From the NCBI GenBank assembly GCA_963575745.1, contig CAUYUJ010009779.1, forward strand, positions 1 through 64,000: 64,000 nucleotides of DNA. Direction: 5' to 3'. The notes below the pieces were generated by a model. It made no database searches. It was not told the DNA's origin and was given only the letters and a program-made list of their open reading frames with translations. The DNA is from Prorocentrum cordatum (lineage: Eukaryota > Sar > Dinophyceae > Prorocentrales > Prorocentraceae). The translations under genes were made by a program, and so were the position numbers. Within the stretch, counting starts at the first letter, position 1, and the number at the start of each line of letters is the position of its first letter. Positions 40,800-51,243 of the stretch are shown one piece after another.

Positions 40800-41062
40800 G
40801 CGGGAGAGAGAGGGAGAGAGCGAGAGAGATTCGATTTGACACGTCGCATCGCAGATGCTAGGGACCAGCCGAACAGGGGGGAAGTTACTAGAGCACCCAA
40901 CCCCCAAGGGGAGTGGCAGCAAAATGCTGCCACCCACGAGGGGCGGGGGGGGGGAAGGGCGCCCCAGCAACTAACCCCCCGCATCACCAGTCGCAGCGCC
41001 ATGCCAGACCAGACCTTGGTGGAGGGCGAGGGCGAGAAAGAGAGAGAGAGAGAGAGAGAGAT
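40800..41062. repeat. short GA runs
   Basis: GAGAGAGAGGGAGAGAGCGAGAGAGA at about 40803-40830 and (GA)n at 41038-41060; between them mixed sequence without a gene. Confidence 0.7.
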
Positions 41063-41423
41063 GGGGACAATAACTACAACCATTGCGGTGAATTGCGCAA
41101 GCGAGACGTGCATGACTACATGGGTGCATTATATTGCACTGTCCGCTAATGGTCAGAATCCTGTGCCCAGCACGCGTCATTCTCGCGAGACATAATGACA
41201 TCGAGCCTTATAGCGACGGCGTCGTGCGCCTCGCAACAGCCGCCGTCCGCCCGAATGGGCGGAGCAAGATGCGATACAAATACATAAAACGTGCTGCGCG
41301 ACATGCTGGAAGTCGCATGCCTGGAAATGCGACGCCCGCAAGGGGAGCGCGCGCGGGGCGAGCGCCCGCGCGCGCGCCTACGTGCGCTGGCGCGCAAGGG
41401 AACCATAGCCATTGCATGTGCGA

Positions 41424-42881
41424 TCACTTATTGGCCCCTTTCTTTGGCTCTGCTTTGCCACCTTTCTGGCCATCAGGGTTTTCCTCTCGCTTGATATTCC
41501 TAGCATCCTGCAGAGGTGCAAGCTGCGTCTTGGCCTTGTAAACGAGCAACTTCTCAAACTGCTGAATAACTCTCGCGTTTTTGTACGCCTTGAAAGTAAT
41601 GTGAACCGTGGTCTGCTGAACGAAGACAACGTTCGCCTGGTCCTCTTTGTCTGCCTCGCGAACCCACCAGCACGGAACATAGAACACATCTTTGCCGTCC
41701 ATCATCTTCTGGTCGGTCGCCCTCGCGGGCGGCGACACGTAGAGTATGTGACTCCCGCACTTGATCTGGGCTGCGCCCTGGGAGTCATCTGGCCTGACCT
41801 TGTTCAAATCAGAGAACGGTGCAAGTACGTGCTTACCCTTTTCGATCTTCTCCGCAACAACGACGACGTTGGATTGCAGGCCGTGCTGCAAGGTCGCGCC
41901 AGGTGCCGCCCTGGCATTCGATTCGAACTCCTTCAGCGCTTTGAACACCGTGCAGCGCGCCTCATCCATCTTCATGCTGGCATGCGCTGTCGCGCACTTG
42001 CTGGTGGAAGTTGGCACAGCACATGGGACTTTACCATTATACGAGCCCCAATCCTTGATGAACTGTGCAAAGGGGACCTTCACGTCGAAGGTCGGCTCTT
42101 CAAAAGCAGTCAACTGCCCCATAGTAACCTCGCTGGAATTCAAATTCGCAATCTTGCAGAGGCCAGCCGCTGGCCCCACGGCGCGCTCGAAAACAACGCC
42201 GTCTTTGGTGAAGCCCTTGTTGGCCAAGATGCGCTCTGGATTGCGCAGGTCGGCGCCTGTCATCGCGATCGTGGCGTTGGAGCTCTCTGCTTCGGGCGCC
42301 CCTTCGATAAGGGTCAGGGCCTCCCACTTGCCGTCTGGGTCAGCAATGGTGGTGTAGTCGCCAGTCATGGCGGTGGCCTCAGATACGAACATACCGATAA
42401 TCTCCTGCTGGTCCTTACGAGCGATCCTCTCTGGCCCGACCTTGCCCTTCTGCACCCAGTGCAGCAGAGACCGCGTAAAGAACTGCCCGATCAACTCGTC
42501 CTGCTGCTCTACGTCGGTTTTCCCAGCGGTGCGAAGATCGGTCGCGATGCGATGGGCTTTCCCGAGATCCCCGTCGAGGGATGCGGTCTTGGCCTTGACA
42601 GCCTTCCCTTTCAGCTTGTCAATGTCGCTGGGGAGCAACAATTTTGCTACGCCGTCAGAAACCTTATCGGACGCCAGGTTCGATAGAAGCGCCGCGACGC
42701 GGATCCAAGTGCACGGCTCGAGGTCACTGAGGTGCAGGTCAACCACGGCAGTAATGACATCCTCGCCGAATTTCTTGTTCGCGCCGTACATCTTGCCAAC
42801 ACGGCCCATGAACCGCACCAGGGGCACGCCCGACCCGCCGCCGCAGTGCGTAGCAAGCTTGCCAATCTTATCGATGTAACC
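41424..42881 (-). CDS. hypothetical protein, 3' exon
   Basis: Minus-strand exon starting after a strong acceptor (TTTCTGCACGCAG|GGTTAC) and ending with TGA at 41424, about 485 codons without interruption. Contains GYIDKIGKLATHCGGGSGVP, VRFMGRVGKMYGANKKFGED, DLHLSDLEPCTWIRVAALLS, DELIGQFFTRSLLHWVQKGK, EIIGMFVSEATAMTGDYTTI, KDVFYVPCWWVREADKEDQA and a Lys/Gly-rich tail. The absence of an in-frame ATG at a sensible position and the splice acceptor make it a continuation of the exon at 43366-44155. No known domain; composition and length suggest a soluble multidomain protein. Confidence 0.65.
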   Translation of the reverse strand, partial: GYIDKIGKLATHCGGGSGVPLVRFMGRVGKMYGANKKFGEDVITAVVDLHLSDLEPCTWIRVAALLSNLASDKVSDGVAKLLLPSDIDKLKGKAVKAKTASLDGDLGKAHRIATDLRTAGKTDVEQQDELIGQFFTRSLLHWVQKGKVGPERIARKDQQEIIGMFVSEATAMTGDYTTIADPDGKWEALTLIEGAPEAESSNATIAMTGADLRNPERILANKGFTKDGVVFERAVGPAAGLCKIANLNSSEVTMGQLTAFEEPTFDVKVPFAQFIKDWGSYNGKVPCAVPTSTSKCATAHASMKMDEARCTVFKALKEFESNARAAPGATLQHGLQSNVVVVAEKIEKGKHVLAPFSDLNKVRPDDSQGAAQIKCGSHILYVSPPARATDQKMMDGKDVFYVPCWWVREADKEDQANVVFVQQTTVHITFKAYKNARVIQQFEKLLVYKAKTQLAPLQDARNIKREENPDGQKGGKAEPKKGANK

Positions 42882-43365
42882 CTGCGTGCAGAAATGCAGC
42901 CCTCTGAATGCCGTGCGCGGCGACGGCGCGCCACGCCCTTCGCAACGCACAGAAGGATGCAGACCAAACGGTATACGTGTACATATGCAATGACATGGTA
43001 TATGTAGATGTATACATGCATGTACAAGTACACGTGCATACATACATGCATGTATGTGTATGAATATACATGTCTATCACACATACAAAAGCCATGCGTA
43101 AATCGATTGGCTTTTGTTTTACATGTGCGCGTAAGTATATACAGTCCTATAAGCGTAAGTGTAAACATGTGTGTATCTATGTATATGTCTACGTGCGTAG
43201 TTACATAAAACACGATGCGAATTTAATGCTGCGGGCGCGCGCGCCTGCGCCGCGCGCAATGCGCCCGCATCAGGGCGAAGCTGGCGCATTGGCGGGAATG
43301 TCAGACGAAGCATTTTCTGAGCTGCCTGCCTGTCACGGGGGCTGGTTCATCTTGACTGCCTCCAC

Positions 43366-44155
43366 GCACGAAGTGAAAGAAGAACCCGCGGGCGTAAGCT
43401 CGGCAAACTCGGCGATGCTCACGCACACCTCGAGCTCAGACATCAGGCTAGCAACGTTGTTGCTCGCATTCAGAGCACGCTGTGCCAAGTCTGGGAGGCG
43501 CGGCCATGTGACCACTGCCTGCCGCGGCACTATGGTCCAGAGCCACCCCTGGGTGAGGGCAGCCTTGAAACGCGGGCCCCTGCACAGCCCCTCGGCGTTC
43601 AACTTGCCGCCTGACGCCGCATCAGCCAAAGTCGGCTCCGAAGTTGCACACCCAAGCTTCGCGGCCTTGAAAAACTGCGCCGCGCGGCCTGCCCCGACAG
43701 ATAGCAGCCGCTCGCGGCGCGACACTGGTGCCAACATGCCATTACTGGCAGGGACAAACTTCTCATTGAAAGCCACCTGGCTGGACCACATCGACTCAGT
43801 GGGCATGCGCTCGAACGCCGCGGCCTTCTCGAGCTCTGCAGGGTCAACGCCGATCTGTTTGAGCATCGCGCCAACGCGGTGCACGTTGCATGCGTTGACG
43901 CCAAGCCCCGAGCGGTTCGAAGGGTGAATGATGAACTCATCAGGCTCGTGGACTTCCTGTCTGGCAACCTTTTCCGCGAGAAGCCGACCGATGCAATCCT
44001 TCCAGTCTGGCAACCTTTTCCGTGAGAAGCCGATCGATGCAATCCTTCCAATCCGTGATCGGAGCCAACTGGCCATCGCGATGCATCCGGATGCGGCCGT
44101 TGACATAATCAGTCAACTCTGCAGAATCCACCAGCCCTCCGTGGGCATATGTCAA
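43366..44155 (-). pseudogene. hypothetical protein, 5' exon broken by a 46-bp duplication
   Basis: Reads MTYAHGGLVDSAELTDYV (44155) to DWKDCIDRLLTEKVAR, where a 46-bp tandem duplication (43960-44051) shifts the frame; one copy later it resumes as EKVARQEVHEPDEFIIHPSN, GLGVNACNVHRVGAMLKQIG, VDPAELEKAAAFERMPTESM, FKAALTQGWLWTIVPRQAVV and SELEVCVSIAEFAELTPAGS. With a single copy of the unit the frame is continuous. The 3' boundary is uncertain: SFTSC|GTGGAG at 43366 would join the exon at 42881 in phase, but a nearby GC donor is possible; without splicing the frame ends at TGA 43333. The 5' end coincides with the 3' end of Dr4 copy 4 (CCCACGGAG|GGCTGGTGGA), so an upstream exon probably exists. 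Confidence 0.6.
43960..44051. repeat. 46-bp tandem duplication
   Basis: Two adjacent 46-bp copies (43960-44005 and 44006-44051), each starting TCTGGCAACCTTTTCCG, with three differences. 46 is not a multiple of three, so the duplication breaks the reading frame. Confidence 0.95.
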
Positions 44156-44695
44156 GGGAACCTACTCTTCCAAACCCCATTCTTCCCCTTCGGGGTGGGG
44201 TTCGCCGCCCCCCCCCCCCCCCTGGGCCACGCGCCCCGCGAAGTGTCAGATGGTAGTCTGTCGCCCAAGATGGCTCCAAGACGGCCTAAAGGAGCCCAAG
44301 ACGGCTTCCAAGACGACCCAATACAACGCACTATTGCCCCCCCCCCCCCCCGCCCGCGCCCGCGACGCGCCCTATATAGGCGCCCCCCTGGACCGCCAAG
44401 ATACCCCCACCCAAGGCGCCCCACGCCCAAGAAGCACCGCAAGAGATTCCGAGGGCCATCCAAGAAGCCTCTTGCCCTTTTGGTCGCTCTCCTTTTTCTG
44501 TGCCCTCCTCCATCTCCTCCTCCTCCTACGCGATTCAGCATCCTTCTCCCTCGTCCATCATCCATTCATCCATCGCCATCCTGGTCATCGTCCTCCTTCG
44601 AACCGTTCGGCTGTCCCCTTTTCGTTCCTACACTTCCCTCGTCAACTCCACTCGCCTGGGCGTCGTTTCTGGATGGGCTGGCGGGGGCATGCGCG
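44126..44695 (-). repeat. Dr4 introner-like element, copy 4
   Basis: Ends CCACCAGCCC (44128) and GGGCTGGCGG (about 44677) are inverted repeats. Interior: CTACTCTTCCAAACCCCATT, CTTCCCCTTCGGGGTGGGG, CCCAAGA-type units, C-runs, CTCCTCC tract and CTCGCCTGGGCGTCGTTTCT. On the minus strand it ends exactly where the open frame of the gene at 43366-44155 begins. Confidence 0.75.
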
Positions 44696-45585
44696 AAGCG
44701 TCAAGAATAAAAGCGCTGCATTCTGTGCAGAAGTCCACGACGACCGTATCTTCCTCGCACGATCACAGCTCGAACCCGAAACGCCACTATGCAATGCAAA
44801 GAACACGCGCAACATGTCGACGTGGCGGAAACCACCTTGGAATTCATTGCACCAATGTCGGGGATCCCTCTGCCCAGGCTGCACCTTGTGCAAGTTTACA
44901 GGGTGCAATGTGTTGCATGCCAAGTTATGGTCTACATTTGCAGCGTTGCAGTGATCGGAAAACCTCGCGTCCGTAGGTGCGCCTCGCGCGCGCCATGTGC
45001 GTTCAGAACGCATGCTTGCCAAATTGGCACGCCTATCCTCAAAGCGGTGCATACCAATGCAGCTGGTTGGCGACCTCCATGACAAGGGGTGGGATAATGG
45101 AACGTTTGCAACAGAAGAATGGCAAGATATACGCCAAGCGTCAAGAATAAAAGCTCTGCGTTCTGCGTGCAGTAAATCCACGACGACATCATCGTCCTCG
45201 CACGATCACAGCTCGAGCCCGAAACGCCCCCCATGCAAATCACAGAACACACGCAACATGGAATGTCGACGTGGCGGAAACCACCTGCAAATTCATTGCA
45301 ATATCGGGGATCCCTCTGTCCACGCTGCACCATGTGCAAGTTTACGGGGTGCAATATGTTGCATGCCAAGTTATGGCCTACATTTGCAGTCTTGCATTGG
45401 TCGGAAATCCTCGCGTCAGTAGGTGCGCCTCGCGCGCGCAAGGTGCGTTCAGAACGCATGCCTGCCAAAGTGGCACACCTATCATCAAACCGATGCATAT
45501 CAATGCAGCTGCAGTCGACCTGCATGACAAAGGGTGGAATAATGAAACGTCTACAACGGATGATTGGCAATAGCGCAAAATACAC
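44696..45585. repeat. about 445-bp tandem duplication
   Basis: Two direct copies starting at AAGCGTCAAGAATAAAAGC (44696 and 45138). They share CCTCGCACGATCACAGCTCG, GTCGACGTGGCGGAAACCAC, GGGGATCCCTCTG and TGTTGCATGCCAAGTTATGG, with about 10-15% divergence and small indels. No conserved frame. Confidence 0.85.
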
Positions 45586-46500
45586 GTGCCGAGTGTAGCG
45601 ATAGGAGAAATAGGGTTAGCGAAATTGGTTTTTGCTGTCCAACATAATCGCGCGCCCTTTTTACATTATTGAACATCAGATTTAACATGATTGCAAGTCA
45701 AGCTTCCCCCCCCCCCCTCCCCCCCGACTTGTAAGTTGGGATAACTCTGGATAAGTGCGCGCAAACTTTATAAATGTTATACGAGTTGCTAAAGTACTAA
45801 TGCTGGTTATGGGATTTGCAAGTAGTCATCTGACTTGCAACTGTGTTACAACTACGTTACAACTCCGTTACAACTATGTTACAAGTCAACGGAAGCCACC
45901 AGTTCACTCCAGTAGGCGCGGCCTGCGGGGGCGCCGGGAGCGAGCCCAGTGAGGCGCCACGTGGGTGCCAGGCCCCACGGCCTCAGGCCAAAAGAGCTCC
46001 AAGATGGCCCACGTTGGTCGTTGGTCCCAGGGAGTCCCAAGAAGCGCACACGGCGCTCCAGGAGGGTAAGGGTACGATCACGCCGCCATGCAGCCACCGT
46101 GATGCGAAAAGGGCTGGCGGAATGAACCAAGCGATAAAACAAGAAATTCTCCCTGAGTGCAAGCACTGTCTGGAGCGTGGGAAATGCTGGGGGACTGGAG
46201 GGGGGAACTCGCTTACACCTCAGGGATCCCTCGGTGTGTGACATGGTTGTCCTTTCCCAAACCCCTCACCGGGGAGCCTGGACCGGCCGGCATGGATGGG
46301 ACGTGCGGTGCTCCCCCCCCCCAGGACTTCGAACATGTCCTGATTAAAGCCTCAAGAGTCTGTCCAGAGGCCCTCATAGCGCTTCTGCGGCAACGCCCCC
46401 CCAGAGAGAGAGAGCCATGCAGGGCTCCCACTGGCGCCGAAGAGGGGCGGCGATGAGTGGATATCAGGAGGTCCAGGAAAATACCATGAATAATATAACG
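45586..46500. other. no gene; Dr4-like fragment and GTTACAACT repeat
   Basis: Includes four tandem GTTACAACT-type 10-11-mers (45845-45885) and a diverged Dr4-like fragment from about 45897 to 46125 (CCACCAG start, CCAAGATGGCCCACG, GGGCTGGCGGAATG end). Otherwise no feature. Confidence 0.5.
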
Positions 46501-46514
46501 AGTAGTGAAACTGA

Positions 46515-46620
46515 TGAGTGGGGGAACATATATACATATATATATACATAATATATATATATATATATACATGCACATCGACATACACACATATATATAT
46601 ATATATATGTATATACGTAT
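46515..46620. repeat. AT-rich TATATACAT repeat
   Basis: Alternating TA and TACATA runs with poor overall order. Confidence 0.8.
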
Positions 46621-46629
46621 ATGTATGTA

Positions 46630-46795
46630 TGTATGAACAAAAAGGCCCCAAGAGGCCCCCAAGACGCCCCAAGAGGCGCCCAAGAGGCCCAAAAGAGGCC
46701 CCAAGAGGCCCAAAAACGGCCCCCAAGAGGCCCCAAAACTCGGCTAGCCCACAACGGTGCGACAATATGGGCCGGCGGAATGAGCGAAGCGATTA
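46630..46795 (-). repeat. Dr4-like fragment, copy 6
   Basis: CCCCAAGAGGCCCCC minisatellite (46637-46735) followed by GGGCCGGCGGAATGAGCGAAGCG, the family head; the distal half of the element is missing. Confidence 0.55.
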
Positions 46796-46796
<1 letters not shown>

Positions 46797-46826
<30 letters not shown>

Positions 46827-46912
46827 TGTATGTATGTATGTATGTATGTATGTATGTATATATGTATGTATGTAAGTATGTATGTATGTATGTATGTATG
46901 TATGTGTATACA
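46797..46912. repeat. (TATG)n microsatellite
   Basis: About 28 TATG tetranucleotides starting directly after the Dr4-like fragment. Confidence 0.95.
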
Positions 46913-47302
46913 TATGTAACGTATAGATAGTGACGGATGGCGCGTCCGAGCTCCGCCGCCACCCTCTGAGGCCAGCGGATGACCGAGATTGCGCACCCAC
47001 ATAAGACACCCGAGCCCGTCAATGGCTCTCGTTCCCACTGGGGGCCGTGCGGGAAGCTTGCGAGAGTTGCGCTTCTCGCAGCACCCGGGCAAGGTAAGGT
47101 CTCGTTGGATCTTCGTGTGCCACCAGATCTGCTGGCCCCCTAAAGGCTGCCATCGAAGGAATGGCGAGCAGGGAGAAGAGGGAAAGCGACGAGGGCAGAG
47201 AACAGGGAGGAACAAGGAAGAGGAGGACCAGGTAATCAGCAGAGACGGGAGCAGACGAGACTAGGCAGAGCCATCTGGAGGAATAATGGTGATGAGGCGG
47301 AG

Positions 47303-47303
47303 T

Positions 47304-47333
<30 letters not shown>
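47303..47333. repeat. (CAG)n microsatellite
   Basis: Ten AGC/CAG triplets. Confidence 0.9.
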
Positions 47334-47336
<3 letters not shown>

Positions 47337-47421
47337 TTTGGGAGACTCCAGGGAGGGGGCAGGACGACGTCGACAAGGGCGAGGGGGCTATAAGAAGAAC
47401 ACTCGCTAGGGGAACAAAAAC

Positions 47422-47588
47422 GACATAAACATAAAAACCCGGAGGTCCGCGCGGCTTTCTCGGATCGGCGCTGGGGCCCCCCGGCGGCGCCTTCGGCGCC
47501 GCCCCTGGCGCGCTCCGCGCGCCAGGGAGGGGGGCCCAGCGCCGATCCGAGAAATCCGCGCGGACCTCCGAGGTTTTATGTTTATGTC
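47422..47588. repeat. T-shaped palindrome, copy 1 (intact)
   Basis: 167 bp. Outer arms of about 61 bp (47422-47482, beginning GACATAAACATAAAAACCCG; 47527-47588, ending TTTTATGTTTATGTC) are complementary except for a few positions. Between them are two perfect small hairpins: GGCGGCGCC-TTC-GGCGCCGCC (47483-47503) and CTGGCGCGC-TCC-GCGCGCCAG (47505-47525), each with a 9-bp stem and 3-nt loop. The whole folds into a T or cross. No ORF. Confidence 0.9.
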
Positions 47589-47599
47589 ACATTCTGGCC

Positions 47600-47719
47600 A
47601 TCGTTCGGACGTCCATTTCCTGTGCTTTTTTTCGGATTCGTGCGTGGTTTCTTCGCGAAATGATCAAGGATGCTCCTCGATGGTCCTCGCCGAAGGAAAA
47701 ATGCACACGTCAGAGCGAT
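47600..47719. mobile_element. Dr2 MITE, copy 2
   Basis: ATCGTTCGGACGT / ACGTCAGAGCGAT ends (one substitution each from copy 1) and the shared interior ATGATCAAGGATGCTCCTCG. It begins only 12 bp after the T-shaped palindrome. Confidence 0.8.
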
Positions 47720-47944
47720 GCCAAGCTTTTTGGTCCCCTAAAGAGGCGCACAAGGCGCTCCAGGAGGGCTCCAGGCGGACTTCGAGAGGCCCCGAAGGCG
47801 CAACAAGCAGTGGCTCTGCCTGGGGTGTTCGGGCGATTTCTTGGCAGGACCGCCTTTTGTCGAGCTGCCGACCGCCCAGGACGGCACAAAAGAGGCCCTG
47901 AGATGAAGTCGGCCCTCCTCGCACACCCAGAAGCTCTCGGAGCT

Positions 47945-48034
47945 CCGCGCGGACCTCGCGGATCGGCGGCGGGCCTCCCTCACTGGAGCGCGGAGCGCGC
48001 CGGGGGCGGCGCCGGCGCGAGGCAGGCGCCAAGG
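47945..48034. repeat. T-shaped palindrome, copy 4 (right arm replaced)
   Basis: Left arm GCGGACCTCGCGGATCGGCG, inner hairpin remnants CTGGAGCGCGGAGCGCGCCG and GGCGGCGCCGGCGC; where the right outer arm should start (AAGGGGGGCCCAG), Dr1 copy 4 starts (AAGGGGCCCTGGG). Confidence 0.55.
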
Positions 48035-48193
48035 AAGGGGCCCTGGGACACGCAAGTAAATACACACGAATAAAACGATTCCCCATATCTTCCCATATTC
48101 TCTGGGTTTTTGTCTTCCCCCCACTTCCCATATTTTCCCACATTTTCTGGGGAATGGACGATTCATTGTGTCTGTGTGTTTCTTTCCCTCCTG
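48035..48193. repeat. Dr1 dispersed repeat, copy 4
   Basis: AAGGGGCCCTGGGACACGCA start, CTTCCCCCCACTTCCCATAT centre, GGGGAATGGACGATTCATTG end. Minus strand stays open throughout (GKKHTDTMNRPFPRKCGKIW). Confidence 0.8.
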
Positions 48194-49120
48194 AGCCAAG
48201 GAGAGGAGGCCATCGCAGATCCCAAACATCCGCGCGGAGCTTCGAGCGTCTGTCGGATCGGGCGAAAGGGGGGAATAGCCAAGGGGGGAGTTGAGAACCA
48301 GCTCACGTAGCTGATTTTCCCGGCGCCTCCCGGCGCCGGAGGCGGCTCTGTATCGAGGAATGGGCCCCTCGGTGGGGCCGAAACCAGCTGCATGCAGCAA
48401 ATTTCGTACCCCCCTCTTTCCCAATCCCCCCCTTTCGTCCTCCACAAGTCTATGCCAGCTTTCTCCGAGAGATTTGGCATCCCCGTGCAACCCGCAGCCG
48501 TCGTGGCCGTCCCGGTACAGCCGCAGGGCCGCGCAGGAGCAGCCGAGGCGTGATGCATGTACGCCCCGCTGCCAGTGGCCGAGAAGGGCGAGAAGCGGAT
48601 GGGCTCTCGTGGACGCGTGCCGATGCCCATGACCGCGATAATACTTGACTCGGGGGCGCGTCCAGGAGGGAAGGCTGATGGGGCGGGGCGTCTCTGCAAT
48701 GAGAAACCGCTGCAGTCACCCCGTACCATAAGAGTGCACGGTAAGGACGCAAGGGCCTTGGGGGGCCAGGTTCACGTTTTTCGAACGAGGCTGGCCAACG
48801 AAAGTCGCGAAGGACGGGCCGACTGGGCAAGGATGCGACAGTACCCCTGATACCTTAACCGCAGGAAGCATTTAAGAACCCCCCCCCCTCCGGCAAATCG
48901 ATAACCCTTCCGCACCCTGGAAGCGCTACCTGGCACCAGGAGCCCTCCTTTGTGTCCGGGTGCTACAGCCATCTGTTCGGTTATTTCGGCCCCTCGGAAT
49001 ATCGAACAAAACATGCTGTGCTACGATATCGCCGGGGGGGGTTCTTAGATGCTTCCTGGGGTTACCACGCTGGTTTGCTGCGCACGAGCACGACTGCGCT
49101 TTCGGAGGTACACCAAGGAT
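48194..49120. other. no supported gene
   Basis: Minus frames around 48450-48730 (ESSIIAVMGIGTRPREPI) are open but unrecognised. A duplicated GGGTTCTTA-(A/G)ATGCTTCC motif occurs at about 48862 (inverted) and 49040. Confidence 0.3.
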
Positions 49121-49205
49121 CTCTCGAATCGGCGCCGACCCCCCTCACTGGCGCGAGCATGGCGCCGGGGGCGGCGCCAAGGGGGCCCCGCGTCGATCCA
49201 AGAGC
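49121..49205. repeat. T-shaped palindrome, copy 3 (partial)
   Basis: Outer arms CTCTCGAATCGGCGCCGACC and GGGGCCCCGCGTCGATCCAA; inner CTGGCGCGAGCATGGCGCCG and half of the GGCGGCGCC hairpin. Confidence 0.6.
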
Positions 49206-50888
49206 TCGGCGCGGAGCTTCGAAGAATATGTTCGTGTATTTGTGCTCGCCGTCGAGCCTCGGGAGGCTCCGGAGGCCTCCGGACTTCTGAGAAGCGGTCT
49301 AAAGCCTTCTCCGAAACCACGTGGTGGCTTCTCAGATGGCTGGGGCACTTGTGAAAAACTCCCGCGGCGTCTGAGAAGGCCTGTCCCATTTCACTTCCCC
49401 CGTCCGCGCGCCGCCGAACGATGTTTCAATGGCCCGACAAGCCACGAATGAGCGCACGAAGCCAAGGTCAACCGAAAAGATGATAAGGGAGACCCTGAGG
49501 AATTCGCCCTCCCCCTTCACTCATCCATCTTTCTCCATCCTCCGTCCTGCCTCCTCGCGTTGAGAAGGCTGTGAACAACTCACAGAAAGAACCAGACGAG
49601 GCAAGCGCCACACAGCTTCAAGACACATGAGAACATCCTCCTCCTCCTCCTCCTCCTCCTCCTCCTCCTCCTCCTCCTCCTCTCGTTCGCAGATGGCCTC
49701 CAGAACACCCCCGGAGTGCTTCCGTTCGCGGTGCACCCGACGTGTCCGCCACGAGCTGCGCCCGACTCTCCGCGCCGCCGCGGGGCGACCGAGCCGTCCG
49801 ATTGCCACGCGCGACTTGTGCCCACGGGGTCTGCCCCGGGCTGCGCGGTGGAGCGCGCCGCCGGATCTCCGATCCCCCCCCTTCCCCTCTCTGTGCGCGC
49901 GGGCGCCAGGAAAAGGATCGGGAGCGATCCCCCCCCCTCCCCCTCTCTATGGAAGGATCAGGAGGAGGAGGAGGAGGAGGAACAGGAATAGGAGGGGCAA
50001 TAAGCTGAGCCTCCTCTTGGGGTGGAGGGCCCAGGGTGAAATCCATAGGGGCTCTTGCACCTCGAAGATCGATCCGTCTTGTGATTCACCTTTTGCGGAT
50101 TCAAACCTCGAAAATCCATCGAAACGGCATTTCAGATTTCACCCTCCGCCGTCCACCCAAAGAATAAGTTTGGATAATACGGTATCTATGCCAAAACAGG
50201 TACGCGCCACACCCTGACCTCGCCGACGAAGAGGGCGACTTGGAAAGCGGGCGCTTCGACCCAGCCGTGCAACCGAATGGCAGGACCAGGAAGCGCGAAA
50301 AACGAATCCGATACTTCGCAGGAGTACCTCACGCCAGGATGAACCGAAACTGGAATTTCACTTTCCACCAGCCTAGCAAAAACAAATACAAAGGTAGTCA
50401 CATTATAAGGAAAACGACTCACTGTTACAAACAAAAAGGCTGCCACGATCGACGCGCCTTGCCCGTCAGATGAAGGTCGTCACCATCCAACACACTCGCG
50501 AATCCTGGATGGACTTACGGCGAACCGATAAAATGCGGAAGAGACTTGCGACAAACATGGAACAACACCCATCCCTCACCAGGCGACTGGGGGAAACGCG
50601 ACACGATGCGCGAACCGAACGAACATCTGCAGAAGGATTTGGCCACACTTGGCCCAATCACGCCCCCCAGCTAGCTCATTGCGACACTGCAGCGGGGAGC
50701 GCTCCGACGGGCCGCTGACGCTAGAAGCTGAATTGCCAACGCACTGAAAACAACAACGCGTCTGCGCGCAAGCCCGCTGCAGCATGATGCGTGGAAGCAT
50801 ACCGGCGGGACCGCGCGTTGCTCCAACCAAAAACCGGCCCGCTGCCACCTCTCGCCCCTCCCGCGCGTGTTGGCCCATGCTTTGTAGC
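49206..50888. other. no supported gene; (CTC)n at 49636-49683
   Basis: A CTC microsatellite and C-rich stretches; plus and minus frames around 50200-50460 and 50470-50720 are open without motifs. Several palindromic CTTCTGAGAAGC-like motifs near 49285. Confidence 0.35.
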
Positions 50889-51243
50889 GTTTCGCTGCGC
50901 GCGCCTACCTTTCTCGCACTTGCTGGTCCGAGCGCTGTGCCTGATGATAGTCGGCCCAAGCTTCGGCCCCCACATTACGCGCATCAGAAAATCAACTCCA
51001 AAACTGTTCGCCCTTCTCACACGCGCCGATACCAACACTGTAGGAGATGGGGTCCAACGCCGGTACCAAGAAACAGTCTGCCTGCTGCCACTGCTCGTCA
51101 TTTTTTGTTCCGCACGTCCCGCTCCAGACAGGGAGGATGACGACGGTCGATGCTAACTTCGTCTCTCGCAGAATTTTGAACACCCGTAGCAACCGCTGCC
51201 CTTTCCAACCCCCCTTCGCACGCGTTGGTGCGCTAACGGGAGC
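50889..51243 (-). pseudogene. PPR-repeat fragment (decayed)
   Basis: Minus strand. One frame (51243-50992) reads RLLRVFKILRETKLASTVVI, TKNDEQWQQADCFLVPALDP and ISYSVGIGACEKGEQFW; after a frame change near 51000 another reads GPTIIRHSARTSKCEKG (to about 50905). These are three consecutive, about 35-residue spaced versions of the pattern I-S-Y-S-A-G-I-S-A-C-E-K-G-E-Q-W-Q that characterises pentatricopeptide repeats in dinoflagellates, where PPR proteins are abundant RNA-binding factors for organelles. Poor match of the outer repeats and the frameshift indicate a relic. Confidence 0.6.

Noticed and set aside
41412-42686. 424-codon plus-strand frame
   Set aside because: Shadow of the intact minus-strand exon 41424-42881, which has a splice acceptor, natural composition and stop.
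46797-46912. CRISPR-like or other regular array
   Set aside because: Simple (TATG)n tetranucleotide without spacers; the organism is eukaryotic.
47422-47588. Integrated parvovirus terminal repeat
   Set aside because: Only the fold geometry is similar; no sequence match, no Rep-binding GAGC repeat and no viral gene in the window.
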